NCBI RefSeq assembly: GCF_002019635.1
Contig: NZ_KV917371.1
Coordinates: forward strand, 868,001 to 932,000
Origin: Metabacillus halosaccharovorans
GTDB taxonomy: Bacteria > Bacillota > Bacilli > Bacillales > Bacillaceae
Reading direction: 5' to 3'
Length of the DNA stretch: 64,000 nt
The notes beneath the pieces were generated by a model. It had not been told where the DNA came from. It saw nothing but the letters and a program-made list of their open reading frames with translations, and ran no database searches. The position numbers and the translations under genes were made by a program. Positions 60,996-64,000 of the stretch are shown here, one piece after another (positions within the stretch are counted from its first letter, which is position 1; every line of letters begins with the position of its first letter).

Positions 60996-62237
60996 ATGAA
61001 AAAATGGTTCGTGACAGTACTCGGTATTGTTTTTGTTGGATTCCTTTGTTTAAACGTTTATTTAATTTTTAAGGATGAAAGCAAGGTCGATCGTACGATA
61101 TATGTTAAAGAATGGACGCGTGTGCAAGAGGATGATATTGTGGAAACGATTGAAGCCGACGGTATGATAGTACCGAGAGAAAATCAAGATATTTATCTGC
61201 CATTGGAAAAGATTGATTTTCAACAGTTTCTAGTAAAAGAAGGCGATGAAGTTGTTGCAGGAACTCCTTTATTTGTCTACTCATCACCGGAAATAGATCA
61301 TTTAAAAGAAACGATTGAGCTTGAAATTCAACAGTTAGAAGGTGAAATAGAAGGTGTTGATGACTATATTGACTCATTAATTGCCTATCAATCTTCTGTT
61401 TTATATTCTGACTCTGAAATGGAGATTGACTCAGACTTGGAAGATGGGTTAAATATCGATGTGAACACATCATCTGATATGATCGTGAGTTTAATTGAAC
61501 AAGAGATTTACCGAAACGAGCTGGAAAAACAAAAGTTGGAAGCAGAAATTTCAAAATATCAAACCCAATTGAGTAATATTAATGAACAAGATCAATCAGC
61601 GAAACAAGTAAGTGGAATTGATGGCACTGTTATCAAAGTGAACAAAAAGCTAGAAAACCCTCTTGTGACAATCGCTTCTAATGAGTTAGCCATAGAAGGC
61701 CTTTTTACAGAAAAACAATTATCCAAGGCGGAGGCAGGCATGGAGCTTGTTGCAGAGGCATCTGGTCAAAAGATGGAAGGAACATTGGATAAAATCCACG
61801 CATATCCTGTGAAGGACCCTGCAATCGGCCAGAAGAACGCTTATACATTCACAGCAGGTATCCTGGAACAGCCGGAAGCACTACCAATCGGCACAGAAGC
61901 AGTTGTAACTGTTGTCACCGCACAAGCAACCGGTGTCCCTACACTTAAAGATAAAGCCATTCATGATGGAGAAAAGTCTTTTGTTTATCAATTAAATAAA
62001 AATGGACTGATTACTAAGAATGCGGTTGAAACCGGTTTGAGCTTTGAAAGTGTTCGGGAAATAGTTGATGGAGTAGAAAATGGGGATGTTATTGCAATAG
62101 ATTCTGGAATACCCCTGCATAATAAGACTAATTTTGTAACAGAGATAAAGCCTGGTAAAGTAACGAAATCATCATTGAAAGATTTATCAAAACAAGATAT
62201 GTTGAGATTTTTCTTGACTGGTTTGATTGAGAGATAA
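60996..62237 (+). CDS. Membrane-fusion (adaptor) protein, YknX/MacA-like
   Basis: A 413-residue protein with one N-terminal membrane helix (5-24, FVTVLGIVFVGFLCLNVYLIF). Next come a split lipoyl/barrel-sandwich domain (about 55-90 and 205-235), a coiled-coil hairpin at 95-195 (IELEIQQLEGEIEGV...IYRNELEKQKLEAEI), and beta-barrel and membrane-proximal domains (250-395). This is the HlyD/MacA adaptor design used by ABC exporters. ATG after AAGGAGGTGTTTAG, 12 bases after the YIP1 gene. No ABC subunits follow; a terminator and a convergent gene come next, so the partner must be encoded elsewhere or is missing. Confidence 0.85.
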   Translation: MKKWFVTVLGIVFVGFLCLNVYLIFKDESKVDRTIYVKEWTRVQEDDIVETIEADGMIVPRENQDIYLPLEKIDFQQFLVKEGDEVVAGTPLFVYSSPEIDHLKETIELEIQQLEGEIEGVDDYIDSLIAYQSSVLYSDSEMEIDSDLEDGLNIDVNTSSDMIVSLIEQEIYRNELEKQKLEAEISKYQTQLSNINEQDQSAKQVSGIDGTVIKVNKKLENPLVTIASNELAIEGLFTEKQLSKAEAGMELVAEASGQKMEGTLDKIHAYPVKDPAIGQKNAYTFTAGILEQPEALPIGTEAVVTVVTAQATGVPTLKDKAIHDGEKSFVYQLNKNGLITKNAVETGLSFESVREIVDGVENGDVIAIDSGIPLHNKTNFVTEIKPGKVTKSSLKDLSKQDMLRFFLTGLIER

Positions 62238-62270
62238 TGACTCGATCCCTTTGATACTCAAGCACATAAT

Positions 62271-62306
62271 AAAAATGCTCTATAGATCAATCTATAGAGC
62301 ATTTTT
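62271..62306. terminator. Bidirectional terminator
   Basis: AAAAATGCTCTATAGAT and ATCTATAGAGCATTTTT form a near-perfect stem around CA. Confidence 0.92.
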
Positions 62307-62314
62307 ACGTTTTA

Positions 62315-64000
62315 TTAATTGATGTTTTGAGCTGTTAACACAATATTACTTGTTGCTTTATTTCCATAAACATCTTCAATAAGTACTTCATTTGTATTAA
62401 TAGTTAAGGTATCAACGAATGAACCATCAAACACTCCACCATCACCCTCGGTATCGTCACCAAATTGGACAATAAATATTTGATTATCATCTGTCGTTAC
62501 GTTCACTCCATAAGTTCCAAACTCTTCCGTCATACCTTCCAAAGCTTCTTTTAATTCCAATGCAGAATCACCGCTTAATTCTTCACTAAAGTTTACATAT
62601 AACTCTCCGTTATTTAACTCACCTGGAGTGACATAATTTAGTTCATTTATTTCAGGAGGTGTTAAGTCATTAGGAATTCGTGAATCATTCGCTACCTCTA
62701 TCGCATCATTAATTGCCTGTGTTTCACTTAAGATAGTCTCCGGAGTAAAAGAACCATCTTCTAAGAATCCTCTTGCATCATTAAGTGCAGTTTGTAGCAA
62801 ATCAAGTGATTCCTGAGTGAAATTACCCGGCTCTGTTCCCACTGTTGCACTGTCAACAAGATCTTGCCCTTCGTTTATGGTGTCTACTAATACAGCAACC
62901 ATTTGATCTATTTCGTCGTTTTCGTTTTCATTTTCAAAAGGAACTTGATTCATATATACCTGCTCAATAGCAATTGAAAGATTTTCAGACACCTGCATTA
63001 TTTCCTCTTCAGTGGCATCTGTATTTTCAAGTAATGTTAAAGCAGCATTTAAAGCTGTCTGTAAACCAGTAAAGGATTCTTCTGTATAGTCCCCTGGAAG
63101 AGTTCCTATAGTACCGTTATTCAATATATATTGCGCATCATTTATTAAATATTGCAGTTGTTCAGTTGGATCTATCTCATTTTCAAATGGAGTGTCTTCT
63201 AATAGGTCATTGATTGGTGTAACATCAATATCTTGACCATCATTTGAAACAACCAGTTTAAATACTTCCCAATATCTCTCATTATTTTCACTAGACGGAA
63301 CACTAAATTCCTGTTCAGCAACCAGAGCATTTCCTTTAAATATTTTTACCTTTGCACCAGATTCAGCCAGCGGAGTCTCACCTGAGAAATTATGAACATA
63401 AAATAAGTATTCACCATCCACAAGCTTACGAATCGTTGTTGTTTCCGGCCCATATGAATTTGTATCATCCCAATCTAAGTCTGCATAAGTCGTTCCAGCT
63501 AGAACAAACTCTTTATCAGAATACCAAGTATGATATTGTTCCTCACCATTTGATAGGGTAGCAACTAAATGTGAATCTAAATCTGAAGGATTTTCTCCCC
63601 ATTCAAGCATTATTTTCAATTCATTTGTTGCAGCAGCTCTTATTGCTGTTTCATTTTGATCAACATTAAATGTATCAGTTGGTGCTGTTCCCATCATATA
63701 TGAAGTAACATATCCTTGCTTAGAAAACTCTCCTGTGTAATTGCCTGATGGTAGATTAACAGAATAATAACCAAATTTATCAGTTGTCACTTCAGCAACT
63801 ACTTCACCTTCTGTCGTGCCTGTGCCCTCTCTAAATTTAATCGTCATTCCTTCAATACCAACATTCGCAATGTCAGTAATTCTTCCACTAAAACCAGTGC
63901 CGATTTCAACCGTAGAGCTAATCTCTTGTCCAGTAACCTTAGTAGAACTTTCTGCTGGTTTAACTTTAATAACCAATTCCTTATCAAGGTTTTCTGTTAA
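62315..64000 (-). CDS. C-terminal part of a large surface protein, 5' end outside window
   Basis: The frame is open through the window edge, so the N-terminus is missing; 561 codons are seen. In order: a carboxypeptidase-regulatory-like domain (GRITDIANVGIEGMTIKF ... GYYSVNLPSGNY); a YfaP/DUF2135-type domain (MLEWGENPSDLDSHLV, ADLDWDDTNSYGPETT, FYVHNFSGE); two helical FIVAR-like repeats (TLPGDYTEESFTGLQTALN, TEPGNFTQESLDLLQTALN); and a C-terminal Ig-like domain with calcium-rich acidic turns (DDTEGDGG). All of these are typical of large secreted or S-layer-associated proteins. No module A or B is in the visible part. An in-frame TTG at 63974-63976 has no ribosome binding site and is not the start. 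Confidence 0.85.
   Translation of the reverse strand, partial: LTENLDKELVIKVKPAESSTKVTGQEISSTVEIGTGFSGRITDIANVGIEGMTIKFREGTGTTEGEVVAEVTTDKFGYYSVNLPSGNYTGEFSKQGYVTSYMMGTAPTDTFNVDQNETAIRAAATNELKIMLEWGENPSDLDSHLVATLSNGEEQYHTWYSDKEFVLAGTTYADLDWDDTNSYGPETTTIRKLVDGEYLFYVHNFSGETPLAESGAKVKIFKGNALVAEQEFSVPSSENNERYWEVFKLVVSNDGQDIDVTPINDLLEDTPFENEIDPTEQLQYLINDAQYILNNGTIGTLPGDYTEESFTGLQTALNAALTLLENTDATEEEIMQVSENLSIAIEQVYMNQVPFENENENDEIDQMVAVLVDTINEGQDLVDSATVGTEPGNFTQESLDLLQTALNDARGFLEDGSFTPETILSETQAINDAIEVANDSRIPNDLTPPEINELNYVTPGELNNGELYVNFSEELSGDSALELKEALEGMTEEFGTYGVNVTTDDNQIFIVQFGDDTEGDGGVFDGSFVDTLTINTNEVLIEDVYGNKATSNIVLTAQNIN

Noticed and set aside
63974-63976. TTG as the start of the protein at the right edge
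   Set aside because: No ribosome binding site, no signal peptide follows, and the frame stays open to the window edge.

Overview
The window is low-GC Firmicute DNA. It reads as the chromosome of a motile, potentially naturally competent Bacillaceae member (Bacillus sensu lato). The evidence is the conserved block comFA-comFB-comFC-yvyF-flgM, degV, degU, degS, yvyE and an LCP (TagV-type) gene, in the order known from Bacillus subtilis. I see no tRNA, rRNA, IS element, prophage or CRISPR array.

Layout. (1) 1-9.5 kb: flagellar/competence/DegSU block on the minus strand, then yvyE-tagV on the plus strand. comFC appears to start at ATT, and an extra SANT/Myb-like gene precedes comFA. A GC-rich hairpin repeat lies between degV and degU. 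(2) 9.6-14.5 kb: a lytABC-like operon (amidase, small secreted protein, SpoIID/LytB protein) in which SH3b repeats are the only targeting modules seen. (3) 14.6-17.1 kb: an ECF sigma/anti-sigma pair and small genes. (4) 17.4-18.5 kb: a GH73 glucosaminidase. (5) 18.6-27.8 kb: a polysaccharide operon with polymerase, flippase, chain-length protein and five enzymes matching the WbpA/B/E/D/I route to UDP-2,3-diacetamido-2,3-dideoxy-mannuronic acid. (6) 28.1-31.3 kb: secA2 and slaP, the accessory Sec pair known from S-layer export in Bacillus anthracis. (7) 31.4-59.8 kb: a long run of secreted wall-active or surface proteins: lytic transglycosylase, NlpC/P60, M14 carboxypeptidase, two subtilases, GH18, two L,D-transpeptidases, three beta-propeller-type proteins, an LCP ligase, a lipoprotein and an O-antigen-ligase-like protein. 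(8) 60.3-64 kb: a YknW/YknX-like pair and the C-terminal part of a large surface protein that runs off the window.

Two non-catalytic modules recur. Module A is an all-helical domain resembling the N-terminal wall-polymer-binding part of the Geobacillus S-layer protein SbsC (seven copies in six proteins). Module B is a C-terminal triple repeat ending in a VGGGYY-type motif that resembles SlpA-type S-layer anchoring repeats (five proteins). The same enzyme or propeller classes occur with either module.

Working model (inference): regions 5-7 form one cell-envelope island. The operon makes a non-pyruvylated, diacetamido-mannuronic-acid-containing secondary wall polymer, LCP proteins attach it, SecA2/SlaP help export, and module A and B proteins bind it or another wall ligand. 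No SLH, CWB2 or LPXTG anchor and no csaB were seen. This suggests an SLH-independent surface system, and the modular anchor swapping looks to be the least described part.
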